Origin: Saprospiraceae bacterium
Lineage (GTDB): Bacteria > Bacteroidota > Bacteroidia > Chitinophagales > Saprospiraceae
DNA length: 64,000 nt
NCBI GenBank assembly: GCA_016717145.1
Contig: JADKGD010000037.1
Coordinates: forward strand, 22,316-86,315
Direction: 5' to 3'
The position numbers and the translations under genes were made by a program. Each line of letters starts with the position of its first letter. Within the stretch, counting starts at the first letter, position 1. The notes under the pieces were generated by a model that had not been told where the DNA came from, did not search any database, and saw only the letters and a program-made list of their open reading frames with translations. Shown one piece after another: positions 29,275 to 39,045 of the stretch.

Positions 29275-29849
29275 TTGCCATAATAAAGTACAATGCCGGC
29301 AATATAAAGTCCGTTGACAATGCGCTTAATGGTTTAGGTTTTGAATGTGAGGTTACAGATGATATAGAAAAAATTATTGCATCCGAAAAAGTGATATTCC
29401 CCGGGGTTGGTGAGGCAAGTAGCGCTATGAACTATTTAAAAAAGTATCAAATGGATAAAGTGATTAAATCCTTAAATCAACCCGTATTGGGTATTTGTTT
29501 GGGACAACAATTAATGTGTCGCCACTCAGAAGAAGGAGATACAACTTGTCTGGGTATTTATGATGCTATGGTAAAAAAATTTCCACCTAAAGATCTTGTG
29601 CCTCATATGGGATGGAACAATTTATCCGATGTAAAAGGCCCTTTAATGAAGGACATTAATGCCGACGATGCAGTCTATTTTATACATAGTTATTATGCTG
29701 AGATCTGTATTGAAACATCAGCAATATGTGACTATATTGTACCTTTTAGTGCCGTCATGCAAAAAAATAATTTTTATGCGACACAATTTCACCCTGAAAA
29801 ATCTGCAGGCGTGGGCATAAAAATACTTAAAAACTTTTTAGACTTATGA
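29271..29849 (+). CDS. hisH: Imidazole glycerol phosphate synthase, glutaminase subunit
   Basis: The 192-aa class I glutamine amidotransferase supplies ammonia to HisF. The catalytic triad is visible as C76 in LGICLGQQL and H174/E176 in TQFHPEKS. It starts at ATG 29271 overlapping hisB and ends overlapping the hisA start by 4 bp, consistent with stoichiometric, coupled translation. Confidence 0.94.
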   Translation: MIAIIKYNAGNIKSVDNALNGLGFECEVTDDIEKIIASEKVIFPGVGEASSAMNYLKKYQMDKVIKSLNQPVLGICLGQQLMCRHSEEGDTTCLGIYDAMVKKFPPKDLVPHMGWNNLSDVKGPLMKDINADDAVYFIHSYYAEICIETSAICDYIVPFSAVMQKNNFYATQFHPEKSAGVGIKILKNFLDL

Positions 29850-30535
29850 GAATTATACCAGCAATAGACATCATCAATGGGAAATGTGTAAGATTATCTC
29901 AGGGAGATTATTCCACACAAAAGATATACAATGAAAACCCCCTGGAAGTAGCCAAAGCTTTTGAGGCAAATGGAATTCAATATGTGCATTTGGTAGATCT
30001 CGACGGTGCCAGGTCAAATAAAATTGTAAACCATAAAATATTGCGTGACATCGCCTCTTTAACCAATTTAAAGATAGACTTTGGTGGCGGCTTAAAAAGC
30101 AACGAAGACCTCAAAATAGCTTTTGACAATGGAGCTTCACAAGTTACAGGCGGAAGTATTGCAGTAGCCAACCCAACATTGTTTTTGGAATGGTTAAGTA
30201 TTTATGGGGCACAAAAAATCATTTTAGGTGCTGATTGTAACCATCGGAAAATTGCAACACATGGCTGGGTAAATAATTCTGACTTGGATGTGGTTGATTT
30301 TATTCAAGCGTTTGAGCAAAAAGGTATTATTTATGTAATCAGTACCGATATAAGTAAAGATGGCATGTTGTCAGGCACTTCAAACGAATTGTATCAGGAC
30401 ATAATCGACAAAACCAACGTTAAGCTCATTTCAAGTGGTGGAGTGTCTTCTATTCAGGATCTGGAACTACTTAAAAAAATTGGCTGCGAAGGGGCGATTG
30501 TAGGTAAAGCGATTTACGAGAAAAAATTACGTTAA
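29846..30535 (+). CDS. hisA: ProFAR isomerase
   Basis: The 229-aa TIM barrel isomerises ProFAR to PRFAR. The start MRIIPAIDIINGKCVRLSQG has the catalytic Asp of the AIDI motif, and the C-terminal half carries the second Asp in STDISKDGMLSGT and the phosphate-binding SSGGVSS. Slightly short but within family range. Upstream overlap with hisH; hisF starts 17 bp downstream. Confidence 0.94.
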   Translation: MRIIPAIDIINGKCVRLSQGDYSTQKIYNENPLEVAKAFEANGIQYVHLVDLDGARSNKIVNHKILRDIASLTNLKIDFGGGLKSNEDLKIAFDNGASQVTGGSIAVANPTLFLEWLSIYGAQKIILGADCNHRKIATHGWVNNSDLDVVDFIQAFEQKGIIYVISTDISKDGMLSGTSNELYQDIIDKTNVKLISSGGVSSIQDLELLKKIGCEGAIVGKAIYEKKLR

Positions 30536-30551
30536 AAGAATTGAGTTTAAT

Positions 30552-31309
30552 ATGTTAAAAAAACGTATCATACCTTGTTTAGACATTAAAGATGGACGAA
30601 CGGTCAAAGGCATCAACTTTATTGATATCCGGGATGCCGGCGACCCGATCGATCTGGCAAAAAATATGTATTTGAAGGTGCTGATGAATTAGTGTTTTTG
30701 GACATTACAGCCACTTTAGAAAAAAGAAAAACGTTTGCCGAATTGGTTGAAAAAATTGCAAAAGAAATCAATATTCCTTTTACTGTGGGCGGTGGCATCA
30801 ATTCTGTTGAAGATGTATCCATGCTGATAAAAGCTGGTGCCGATAAAGTAAGTATCAATTCATCTGCTGTAAAACGTCCTGAACTTATTTCGGAGATTGC
30901 TACCATGTTTGGCAGTCAATGTTTGGTAGTCGCCATAGACACAAAATTTGAAAACGACAACTGGTTCGTGTATGTCAATGGAGGCAAAGTACCCACATCC
31001 TTACATACTATGGATTGGGCAAAGAAGGTGGAATCACTGGGTGCTGGAGAAATCCTGTTAACATCGATGAATAACGATGGAACAAAAACAGGTTTTGCCC
31101 TGAATATTACCAATGCAATAAGTCAGGCAGTGAATATACCAGTTATCGCTTCAGGCGGAGCTGGTGAAAAGGAACATTTTAAAGAAGTCTTTTTACAGAC
31201 TAAAGCAAGTGGTGCGTTAGCCGCAAGTGTTTTCCATTTTGGTGAAATCCCAATACCTGAATTAAAAAAATATTTAAAAACTCAAAACATACCTGTAAGA
31301 TGCATATAG
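30552..31309 (+). CDS. hisF: Imidazole glycerol phosphate synthase, cyclase subunit, split by one -1 frameshift
   Basis: Starting at ATG 30552 (MLKKRIIPCLDIKDGRTVKG), the frame would end early at 30690 unless one A is added to the A6 run at 30659-30664. The addition restores DLAKKYVFEGADELVFLDITAT and gives 252 aa, the standard HisF length. Catalytic aspartates are in CLDIKDG and LLTSMNNDGTKTGF; phosphate-binding segments TVGGGIN and ASGGAGE are present. It forms the synthase complex with HisH, making IGP and AICAR. It overlaps hisIE by 10 bp. The zero-frame codons GCA AAA AAT form an in-phase slippery heptamer. Confidence 0.9.
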
Positions 31310-31902
31310 ATTTTGCTAAATCAAATGGACTGGTTCCAACCATTATACAAAATGATCTGAATCAACATGTACTGATGATGGGTTATATGAATGAGGAAGC
31401 TTTTCTCAAAACAAAACAAGAAGGGAAAGTGACTTTTTTTAGCCGAAGTAAAAACCGATTGTGGACAAAAGGAGAAACATCCGGGCATTTTTTAATGGTA
31501 AAAAGTATTGCTGTCGATTGCGATAATGATACGATTTTGATAAGGGTTGACCCAATTGGTCCAACATGTCATACTGGTTCTTCTTCTTGTTTTAAAGAAA
31601 CAACAAATAAAGGTTTTTTATACGAATTGGAAGAAACCATTTCGCAACGGATTGATGATAATGATGAACTTTCATATACCAACAAACTATTTAAATCCGG
31701 GATAAATAAAATAGCTCAAAAAGTAGGAGAAGAAGCCATAGAATTAGTCATAGAAGCCAAAGATGACAACGAAGATCTTTTCAAAAACGAAGCTGCGGAT
31801 TTGCTTTATCATTTTTTAATTTTATTGAAGGCAAAAAATTTAAAACTTGAAAATGTAGAAAAAATATTGGAGTTAAGATCAAAAAAGTACAACACAGCGT
31901 AA
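31300..31902 (+). CDS. hisIE: Bifunctional PR-AMP cyclohydrolase / PR-ATP pyrophosphatase
   Basis: The 200-aa fusion has an N-terminal HisI domain (about 1-105) with the zinc/catalytic motifs NEEAFLKTKQ, DCDNDTILIRV and GPTCHTGSSSCF, and a C-terminal HisE domain (about 110-200) with the KVGEEAIELVIEAK helix and NEAADLLYH. It catalyses steps 2 and 3 of histidine synthesis. Last gene of the operon; no clear terminator hairpin follows in 31903-32091. Confidence 0.94.
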   Translation: MHIDFAKSNGLVPTIIQNDLNQHVLMMGYMNEEAFLKTKQEGKVTFFSRSKNRLWTKGETSGHFLMVKSIAVDCDNDTILIRVDPIGPTCHTGSSSCFKETTNKGFLYELEETISQRIDDNDELSYTNKLFKSGINKIAQKVGEEAIELVIEAKDDNEDLFKNEAADLLYHFLILLKAKNLKLENVEKILELRSKKYNTA

Positions 31903-32091
31903 CTAAGTTTTTATTAATATTAACCTTTATATTTTTACAAATTATAAGCAAACCATATTTGTGTTAAACAGAATTAAAATTGAACTTAACATTTACATGG
32001 GTGTTGTAACAATAAAGGATATATATATAAAAATCAAGGTTTAAAATCTTCATAACAAATTAATATTCAGTCAATTGTAAAATTCAGAATA

Positions 32092-32394
32092 ATGATACAT
32101 AAAATTATTTTATCGACATTTTTACTGGTAGCTTTCTATTCGTGTACAAATGAAAACAATTTAATTAAACGGGAATTAACATATTCCGATTTTAAGGATA
32201 ATTTGAAAATTGACATGACTTATGATTCAATTGTTGCAAAATTTGGAGAACCATTAAAAGATATTGGAAGTGGTATCCATATCTATGTCTATCAATTGAC
32301 CGATGCTACAGAAATATGGATTGGGTATACGGATAAAATTTTATACGCCAGACATATGGACAAAAATGGTCAATTATTGGAAAGCATATTTTAG
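32092..32394 (+). CDS. Small lipoprotein, SmpA/BamE-like
   Basis: A 100-aa protein with a lipoprotein signal peptide (MIHKIILSTFLLVAFYSC, lipobox Cys18). The mature part holds a short two-helix/three-strand pattern (IDMTYDSIVAKFGEP...IHIYVYQLTDATEIWIGY) reminiscent of the SmpA/OmlA/BLIP-like fold. Function unknown. It stands alone between the his operon and the convergent pyrimidine cluster. Confidence 0.7.
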   Translation: MIHKIILSTFLLVAFYSCTNENNLIKRELTYSDFKDNLKIDMTYDSIVAKFGEPLKDIGSGIHIYVYQLTDATEIWIGYTDKILYARHMDKNGQLLESIF

Positions 32395-32436
32395 CTATTG
32401 CGGCAAGAGGCTGATTTTTTGTTCATTATTCTATCC

Positions 32437-33705
32437 TTAATGATTATTTAATGGTAAGCCTTGACGCTGCCATTCTTTCCAATTGACATATTCAGGTGCG
32501 ACTCTATGTTCTTCCATGGTAATACAATCTTCAACAGGGCAAACCAATTGACATAAATTACAGCCCACACATTCTTCATCTTTTATGGTATAGGTATTAT
32601 AAGGATGCCCCTGTTTGATATGGATGGATTGGTGAGAAGTATCTTCACAAGCAATGTAGCACAAGCCGCAATGGATGCACTTATCTTGATTAATTTTTGC
32701 GATATGGTGATAATTGATGTCTAAATCTTCCCAGTGGGTAATTTTATCTACTGATTTACCGATAAAATCTTCCAACTTTTGGTATCCTTTTTCATCCATC
32801 CAGTTGTTTAATCCTTCACAAAGGTCTTCCACTATTCTGAAGCCATGCGTCATAGCTGCAGTACATACCTGCACATTTGTGCTACCTAAAAGCATGAATT
32901 CCACGGCATCTTTCCAGGTACTGATACCACCTATACCCGAGATGGGAACCCTTGAAGTATTTGGGTCCTGAGCTATGGTGGTCAGCATTTTTAGGGCAAT
33001 CGGTTTGACTGCAGGCCCACAATAACCACCAAAAACACTCTTGCCAGCCACGTATGGATTAGGAACCAGAGTATCAAGATCGACGCCGGTTACACTTTGT
33101 ATGGTATTGATCAGGCTAAGTCCATTACTACCTCCTGCAACAGCTGCCTGAGCTGTGGGTACTACGGAATGTACATTGGGTGTGAGTTTGGTAATGACTG
33201 GAATGTTTGCTTTTTCCATCACCCATTCTACTACCATTTTTGCAATCTCCGGATCCTGTCCAACGGCAGCGCCCATGCCCCGTTCTGTCATGCCGTGGGG
33301 GCATCCAAAATTAAGTTCGAAGCCCATCGCTCCGGCATCTTCACATTTTTTGATGAGATCATGCCATGATTTACGATCATTGTCAGCCATTAGGGATACA
33401 ATCATAGCCCGATCAGGATACATTTTGACCACTTCGTATATTTCACGTAGATTGATATCGAGTGGACGGTCACTGATGAGTTCAATATTATTGAAGCCCA
33501 TCATACGCTTACCGCCGTAATTTACAGATGAATATCTTGAAGAAACGTTTTTTACCTGGGAGCCTAAGGTTTTCCACACCACGCCGCCCCAACCAGCTTC
33601 AAAAGCACGTACTACATTTATTTTTTTGTCTGTTGGTGGAGCACTTGCCAACCAGAATGGATTGGGTGATTTGATACCTAAAAAATTAGATGATATATCT
33701 GCCAT
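32437..33705 (-). CDS. preA: NAD-dependent dihydropyrimidine dehydrogenase, PreA subunit
   Basis: The 422-aa protein combines a dihydroorotate-dehydrogenase-like TIM barrel (about 1-320; SNFLGIKSPNPFWLASAP, FELNFGCPHGMTERGMGAA, PISGIGGISTWKDA) with two C-terminal 4Fe-4S clusters (CIHCGLCYIACE and CVGCNLCQLVCP). With PreT it reduces uracil and thymine to the 5,6-dihydro compounds. Last gene of the minus-strand pyrimidine catabolic cluster, 74 bp after preT. Confidence 0.93.
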   Translation of the reverse strand: MADISSNFLGIKSPNPFWLASAPPTDKKINVVRAFEAGWGGVVWKTLGSQVKNVSSRYSSVNYGGKRMMGFNNIELISDRPLDINLREIYEVVKMYPDRAMIVSLMADNDRKSWHDLIKKCEDAGAMGFELNFGCPHGMTERGMGAAVGQDPEIAKMVVEWVMEKANIPVITKLTPNVHSVVPTAQAAVAGGSNGLSLINTIQSVTGVDLDTLVPNPYVAGKSVFGGYCGPAVKPIALKMLTTIAQDPNTSRVPISGIGGISTWKDAVEFMLLGSTNVQVCTAAMTHGFRIVEDLCEGLNNWMDEKGYQKLEDFIGKSVDKITHWEDLDINYHHIAKINQDKCIHCGLCYIACEDTSHQSIHIKQGHPYNTYTIKDEECVGCNLCQLVCPVEDCITMEEHRVAPEYVNWKEWQRQGLPLNNH

Positions 33706-33779
33706 GGATGATGTTTTTATTTTTTAGTCAGGATTTTGTAACAAAAAAGTCAATACATTTTACGTCATTACGAAATGGC

Positions 33780-35117
33780 TCAATTTAAATACTTCAGAAT
33801 GGCTGCAGCGCCATCTTTACCAGCCTGAACGGCATCTACCACTTCTTTTCCACCATTTACACAATCTCCTCCTGCAAAAACGCCAATACGATTGGTCGTT
33901 GATGTATGTTCCACAACTACTTTACCTTTGTTATCTTGTAATTTGTTGTTTTTGACCAGGTTTTCATAAGGCATTTGTCCGGCTGCTTTAATGACCATAT
34001 CGACCTCAAGTGTAATAGTTTCGCCTGTAGCAACCGGACTTCTTCTGCCACTTGTGTCCGGTTCGCCCAATTGCATGAGATCACAAACCAAATTGTTTAC
34101 TTTCCCATCTTTACCTAGTATTTCCTTAGGGGCTGCCAACCACATGATTTGACATCCATCCAGTTTGGCAATATTTAATTCGTGTTCTGTGCATGGCATT
34201 TCATCCTGAGTCCTTCGGTATATCAAAGTCACTTCTCCGGCACCTAATCTTTTTGCCTGTGTGGCTGCATCTATTGCTGTCATACCCATACCAATAACCG
34301 CCACTTTATCACCGACAGCAACGGTAGCGTAATCATTGGATCTCAATTGATAAATAAAAGATATCGCGTCTACTACGCCGTCGAGGTGTTCACCGGCTAT
34401 CTCCAATTGCCTGGCCAATCCTACACCAAAAGCCAGATAGACAGCATCAAATTCGTTTGACAAAGTATCCAGGCTGAAATCTTCGCCCATTGCCTGATTG
34501 TATTGTATTTGGATGCCACCAATGGATGTTATATAGTTGACTTCATCTTCGCAAAATTCAGGAGTCACTTTGTAAGCAGCTATGCCATATGTCATCAATC
34601 CACCGCCCTTGCTTTCCTTTTCGTAGATGGTCACATCGATGCCTTCTCTGCTCAAAACATGCGCACAACTTAAGCCAGCTGGTCCTGCACCTACGATGGC
34701 AACTCTTTTCCCGGTAAGGGGTTTTCGTTTAAATAATGACCATTTATTTTCCATGGCTTTTTCAGTAGAATATCTTTGAAGCCTTGCAATGTTGATGGGT
34801 TTTTCGTGCATTAGATTAAAAACACAAGCACCTTCACACAACTTTTCTACAGGACAAACCTTGCTACAACCAGCACCCATGATATTGGAAGATAAAATCG
34901 TATGGGCTGAACCCTTGATATTTTCGGTAGCAATTTGTTTGATAAATTTTGGTACATCAATGGAAGTAGGACACGACTTCATGCAAGGGGCATCATAACA
35001 AAAAAGACACCTGTTGGCTTCTATGATAGCTGCATCTGCAGACTCATAAGGAGGATGAATATCCGCAAAATTCTCAGCATAAACAGATGGAGTCAGTCGA
35101 TTATTTTTTACAGCCAT
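33780..35117 (-). CDS. preT: Dihydropyrimidine dehydrogenase, PreT subunit
   Basis: The 445-aa flavoprotein has an N-terminal Fe-S helical domain with cysteines in CLFCYDAPCMKSCP and GCSKVCPVEKLCEGACV, an FAD-binding VGAGPAGLSCAHVL segment and an NAD(P)-binding VIGMGMTAIDAA segment, as in glutamate synthase small subunits and PreT. It passes electrons from NADH to PreA. Directly downstream of the ureidopropionase gene in the same strand. Confidence 0.92.
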   Translation of the reverse strand: MAVKNNRLTPSVYAENFADIHPPYESADAAIIEANRCLFCYDAPCMKSCPTSIDVPKFIKQIATENIKGSAHTILSSNIMGAGCSKVCPVEKLCEGACVFNLMHEKPINIARLQRYSTEKAMENKWSLFKRKPLTGKRVAIVGAGPAGLSCAHVLSREGIDVTIYEKESKGGGLMTYGIAAYKVTPEFCEDEVNYITSIGGIQIQYNQAMGEDFSLDTLSNEFDAVYLAFGVGLARQLEIAGEHLDGVVDAISFIYQLRSNDYATVAVGDKVAVIGMGMTAIDAATQAKRLGAGEVTLIYRRTQDEMPCTEHELNIAKLDGCQIMWLAAPKEILGKDGKVNNLVCDLMQLGEPDTSGRRSPVATGETITLEVDMVIKAAGQMPYENLVKNNKLQDNKGKVVVEHTSTTNRIGVFAGGDCVNGGKEVVDAVQAGKDGAAAILKYLN

Positions 35118-35162
35118 ACCTCTTGATTTTTCTATTTTTAGAAAGTATATTATATAATATAT

Positions 35163-36029
35163 TTACAAGGTAACAATCTCATCATATGATTCAGGTCGTC
35201 GGTCTCTATAAAACTGCCATTTGCTTCTTACTTCAGTGATTAGGTCAAGGTCAAAAGAGCTGACCAATAGTTCGTCCTTGTCATCACTAGCACACGCTAT
35301 AATCTGGCCTAAAGGATTTACGAAATATGAGGTGCCGTAAAAATGACCCAGATTCCATGGTTTTTCTGTACCGACGCGATTGATACATCCCATAAAATAT
35401 GCATTGGCTACCGCGTGTGCCGGCTGTTCTAATTTCCATAGATACTGAGATTGTCCAACAGTTGTAGCGGATGGATTGTAGACAATTTCTGCTCCATTCA
35501 GTCCAAGACATCTTGCTCCTTCCGGAAAATGTCGGTCGTAACAAATGTACACTCCGATTTTTGCATATTGGGTTTGAAAGACCGGATAACCAAGATTGCC
35601 GGGTTTGAAGAAAAATTTTTCCCAGAATCCTCCGGTTTGTGGGATGTGATTTTTTCGATATTTACCCAGATATGTTCCATCAGCATCGATGACGGCTGCT
35701 GTGTTATAATAAATACCGGTTTGCTCCATTTCATATACAGGTACAATCATGACCATTTTGTATTTTCGGGCATACACTTGCATCCGTTCTGTTGTTGGAC
35801 CCGGAACACTCTCGGCTGAAGCATACCAGGCACTATCCTGTCCCGGACAGAAGTATGGGGTATTAAAAATTTCCTGAAAACATAGGATTTGTACACCTTG
35901 TCTACCAGCTTCTTCAATGTAGGGTATGTGTTTTTGCACCATGGCCTCTTTGATCTCTTCGATGCTGCCTTCGCCTTCTGTTTTAGCCAAACTTAATTGG
36001 ATAAGACCTGATTTAATTATTCTTGACAT
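35163..36029 (-). CDS. Beta-ureidopropionase (nitrilase superfamily)
   Basis: The 288-aa carbon-nitrogen hydrolase carries the Glu-Lys-Cys triad: E in CFQEIFNTPYF, K in YRKNHIPQ and C in GVYICYDRHFPEGAR. The GVYICYDRHFPEGAR form is typical of N-carbamoyl-beta-alanine amidohydrolases, which release beta-alanine, CO2 and ammonia, the third step of reductive pyrimidine breakdown. Its place between dihydropyrimidinase and preT supports this strongly. Confidence 0.9.
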   Translation of the reverse strand: MSRIIKSGLIQLSLAKTEGEGSIEEIKEAMVQKHIPYIEEAGRQGVQILCFQEIFNTPYFCPGQDSAWYASAESVPGPTTERMQVYARKYKMVMIVPVYEMEQTGIYYNTAAVIDADGTYLGKYRKNHIPQTGGFWEKFFFKPGNLGYPVFQTQYAKIGVYICYDRHFPEGARCLGLNGAEIVYNPSATTVGQSQYLWKLEQPAHAVANAYFMGCINRVGTEKPWNLGHFYGTSYFVNPLGQIIACASDDKDELLVSSFDLDLITEVRSKWQFYRDRRPESYDEIVTL

Positions 36030-36059
36030 TTTTAAATTATGAATGTTAAATTATGAATT

Positions 36060-36133
36060 ATCAACCTCATCAATCATCAACCATCAACCTCATCAACCAT
36101 CAACCTCATCAACCATCAACCTCATCAACCATC
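36060..36133. repeat. 16-bp tandem repeat before beta-ureidopropionase
   Basis: About four copies of CATCAACCATCAACCT lie in the spacer between the dihydropyrimidinase and ureidopropionase genes. Low-complexity CAAATCAA runs also occur at 37530-37585 between the next two genes. Confidence 0.85.
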
Positions 36134-36138
36134 TATTA

Positions 36139-37521
36139 TTACATTTTTCCTGCTACTTTTTTCCTTTTTACAAACTGACCATAGCCTTTCTCCACCTTAC
36201 ATTCATTGTTGTCAATGACCACTTTGCCACGCAATAATACTGTTTTTATTTTTCCTTGGACTTCCCAGCCTTCATAGCCGCTGTAATCTACGTTCATGTG
36301 GTGTGTTTTGACCGAAAGCGTATGTGTTTCATTAGGATCAAGTATGATGATGTCTGCATCACTGCCGATCGCTATGGTGCCTTTTTTTGGAAACATTCCA
36401 AATATTTTTGCAGCATTGGTACTAGCTACTTCGACATATCTGTTTAGCGTGATTTTATCTTTATTTACGCCCTCGCTAAAAAGCAGTTCCATACGATTTT
36501 CGATAGCAGGATGGCCATTGGGTATCTTCGAAAAATCATCCCTGCCCATCAGCTTTTGTTCCCAATTGAATGGACAATGATCTGTAGCTACGACCTTTAC
36601 CAGTCCTTGATTGATACCTGCCCACAACGTGGCTTGATCTTTCTTTTCCCTTAACGGTGGACTCATCACCCATTTGGCACCTTCAAAATTATCTTCGTAC
36701 AAGGATGCATCCAGAATCAGATATTGAATGCAGGTTTCTACAAAGATGTTTTGGTTTCTTTTGGTGGCATTTCTCACGGCATTCAAAGCACCTTCACAAG
36801 TCAGGTGAACAATATAACCGGGACATCCTGTGTATTCAGCCATATCGACAAATCTGCTGCTGGCTTCCGCCTCCGTTACTTCCGGTTGTGACAAATAATG
36901 ATAAATTGGCGCCAGTTTGCCTTCGGATCTGTGTTTTGCTATTAAAAAATCAATCATATCTCCATTGGTTGCATGAACATTTATCAAGCCGCCAAGCTTT
37001 TTTACTTCTTGCATTAAACCTACCATTTGACGATCATCAATCATTAGCGCACCTTTGTATGCCATAAATGTTTTGAAAGATGTAATGCCTTCAACTTCTA
37101 TAAAATGACGGATTTCTTTTTTTGTTTCTTCATTAAAATCAGTGACTGCCATATGAAAACTATAGTCACCCACTGCATTGTTATCGCTTCTTCCTTTCCA
37201 CTCCTTAAGCGCGGATTGTAAACTTTTGCCTTGGGTCTGTAAAATAAAATCAATAACCGTCGTCGTACCACCAAAAAGGGCCGCACGAGTACCGGTCTCA
37301 TAATTGTCACTGGAATATGTACCCATAAATGGCATATCCAAATGCACGTGAGGATCAATACCTCCGGGCATGACCAAGGCTCCTGAAGCGTCAATGACCC
37401 GATCGGCAGGAATATTAAGGCCTTGGCCAATGACTTGAATGGTTTCACCTGTTATATAAATATCTGCCATGTAATCATCAGTAGCAGTTATTATTCTCCC
37501 ATTTTTTATTAAGATACTCAT
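36139..37521 (-). CDS. hydA: Dihydropyrimidinase
   Basis: The 460-aa cyclic amidohydrolase opens dihydrouracil to N-carbamoyl-beta-alanine. Metal and catalytic motifs are present: HVHLDMPFMG, the carboxylated lysine in SFKTFMAYKG, histidines in INVHATNGD and YIVHLTCEG, and the Asp in VATDHCPFN. The protein is of usual length and forms the second enzymatic step of the pathway encoded around it. An alternative reading as a hydantoinase is possible for the isolated protein but not likely in this context. Confidence 0.92.
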   Translation of the reverse strand: MSILIKNGRIITATDDYMADIYITGETIQVIGQGLNIPADRVIDASGALVMPGGIDPHVHLDMPFMGTYSSDNYETGTRAALFGGTTTVIDFILQTQGKSLQSALKEWKGRSDNNAVGDYSFHMAVTDFNEETKKEIRHFIEVEGITSFKTFMAYKGALMIDDRQMVGLMQEVKKLGGLINVHATNGDMIDFLIAKHRSEGKLAPIYHYLSQPEVTEAEASSRFVDMAEYTGCPGYIVHLTCEGALNAVRNATKRNQNIFVETCIQYLILDASLYEDNFEGAKWVMSPPLREKKDQATLWAGINQGLVKVVATDHCPFNWEQKLMGRDDFSKIPNGHPAIENRMELLFSEGVNKDKITLNRYVEVASTNAAKIFGMFPKKGTIAIGSDADIIILDPNETHTLSVKTHHMNVDYSGYEGWEVQGKIKTVLLRGKVVIDNNECKVEKGYGQFVKRKKVAGKM

Positions 37522-37581
37522 GAATTATAAATTATGAATTCAAACAAATCAACAAATCAAACAAATCAACATATCAACAAA

Positions 37582-39030
37582 TCAATTCTTCATCAACAAC
37601 CAATATATCAATCCACTGATACCAAATCCAACAAACCAGGCATAGTGATACAAGCCGGTGATCCAGGTGGGAAATGTTTCAGTACCCACACTGCCAATGG
37701 TCAATAAAAATCCCGGAATATTGGGTAAAATACCTATAATCAGTGCCAAAATAGCCGCTGTATTAAACCCACCGGTAAAGCTATACATACCATTGCTGTC
37801 ATATAAATCATCAACGTCCAAAGTCTGCTTTCGGATAAAGTAATAATCTACAATAAGAATGCCTCCGACTGGTCCCAGCAAGCTTGAATAACCAACGAGC
37901 CAGGTGAATATATACCCTGAAGGATCTGCTATCAATTTCCATGGAAAGATCATCACACCGATAATACCGGTGATGTATCCACCTTTTTTGAAGTCTATTT
38001 TGGATGGGCTCAAATTGGCAAAATCATTGGCCGGACTAACAATATTGGCTGCAATATTAGTGGCAAGCGTCGATATGGCAACTGCGATCATGGCGATACT
38101 AACCAGCAATTTGCTATCAAACTTTCCCGCAAGTATGACAGGATCCCATATCGTAGTACCAAACACTATCGTAGTAGCAGATGTAACGACAACACCCACA
38201 AAAGCAAAAAGTGTCATTGATGAAGGTAATCCATAGATTTGACCTTTAATCTGAGCATTTTGTGACGTCGCATATCGGGTGAAGTCGGGTATATTGAGTG
38301 ATAGGGTAGCCCAAAAACCTACCATTCCTGTTAGTGCCGGAAAAAAGAAAGCAAAAAATTCAGATGTATTATTAAATTTTGAAGGAGTAGCTAATATAGG
38401 ACCCAATCCTTTGGCAGCAACAATAGCCCAGGCAAGTAATGTCAAAGCAGCCAAAGGCAAAAATATCGCTTTGAAAACAAGCAGTTTACGAATACTCTCG
38501 ACGCCAAGATAAACCACGTACATATTTAGTAACCAAAACAAAAAGAAACAAATTGCCGGACCTGTCTGCAGCCCCCAGGAATTCGGAAAAACCTGTGGTA
38601 ATGTCTCCAAAGCCGGAAACCAAATACGCGCCATCTGATATATGGCAAAGCCACCAATCCATGTTTGGATACCAAACCAGCCACAAGCCACAATAGCCCT
38701 TAGTAATGCCGGGATATTGGCTCCTTTGGTGCCAAAACTTGCTCTCGCAAAAACCGGAAAAGGTATGCCATATTTAGCTCCGGCATGACCATTTAAAATC
38801 ATAGGTATCAATACAATGGAATTGCCCAAAAAAATAGTTAAAATGGCCTGCCACCAATTCATACCGCCTTCGATCAATGAACTTGATAGCATATAGGTAG
38901 GTATACAAAGGCTCATGCCAATCCAAAGCGCCGCATAATTCCATGTCGTCCATGTCCTCTGATTGTGGGGAATAGGCGCCAGGTCTTCGTTATAGAGATC
39001 TGCATTTGTGGTAAAAATATTATCGGACAT
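37582..39030 (-). CDS. NCS1-family nucleobase:cation symporter
   Basis: The 482-aa protein has about 12 membrane segments and NCS1 marks near the N-terminus (NEDLAPIPHNQRTWTTWNY, GMSLCIPTYML) plus SLNIPDFTRYA and TNIAANIVSPANDFANL. NCS1 carriers import uracil, allantoin, hydantoin or related compounds. Its location inside the pyrimidine cluster suggests uptake of uracil, thymine or dihydropyrimidines. Confidence 0.9.
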   Translation of the reverse strand: MSDNIFTTNADLYNEDLAPIPHNQRTWTTWNYAALWIGMSLCIPTYMLSSSLIEGGMNWWQAILTIFLGNSIVLIPMILNGHAGAKYGIPFPVFARASFGTKGANIPALLRAIVACGWFGIQTWIGGFAIYQMARIWFPALETLPQVFPNSWGLQTGPAICFFLFWLLNMYVVYLGVESIRKLLVFKAIFLPLAALTLLAWAIVAAKGLGPILATPSKFNNTSEFFAFFFPALTGMVGFWATLSLNIPDFTRYATSQNAQIKGQIYGLPSSMTLFAFVGVVVTSATTIVFGTTIWDPVILAGKFDSKLLVSIAMIAVAISTLATNIAANIVSPANDFANLSPSKIDFKKGGYITGIIGVMIFPWKLIADPSGYIFTWLVGYSSLLGPVGGILIVDYYFIRKQTLDVDDLYDSNGMYSFTGGFNTAAILALIIGILPNIPGFLLTIGSVGTETFPTWITGLYHYAWFVGFGISGLIYWLLMKN

Positions 39031-39045
39031 ATCTTAACTTATGGT

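Noticed and set aside
36060..36133. Possible CRISPR array
   Set aside because: The units are 16-bp direct repeats without spacers; a plain tandem repeat.
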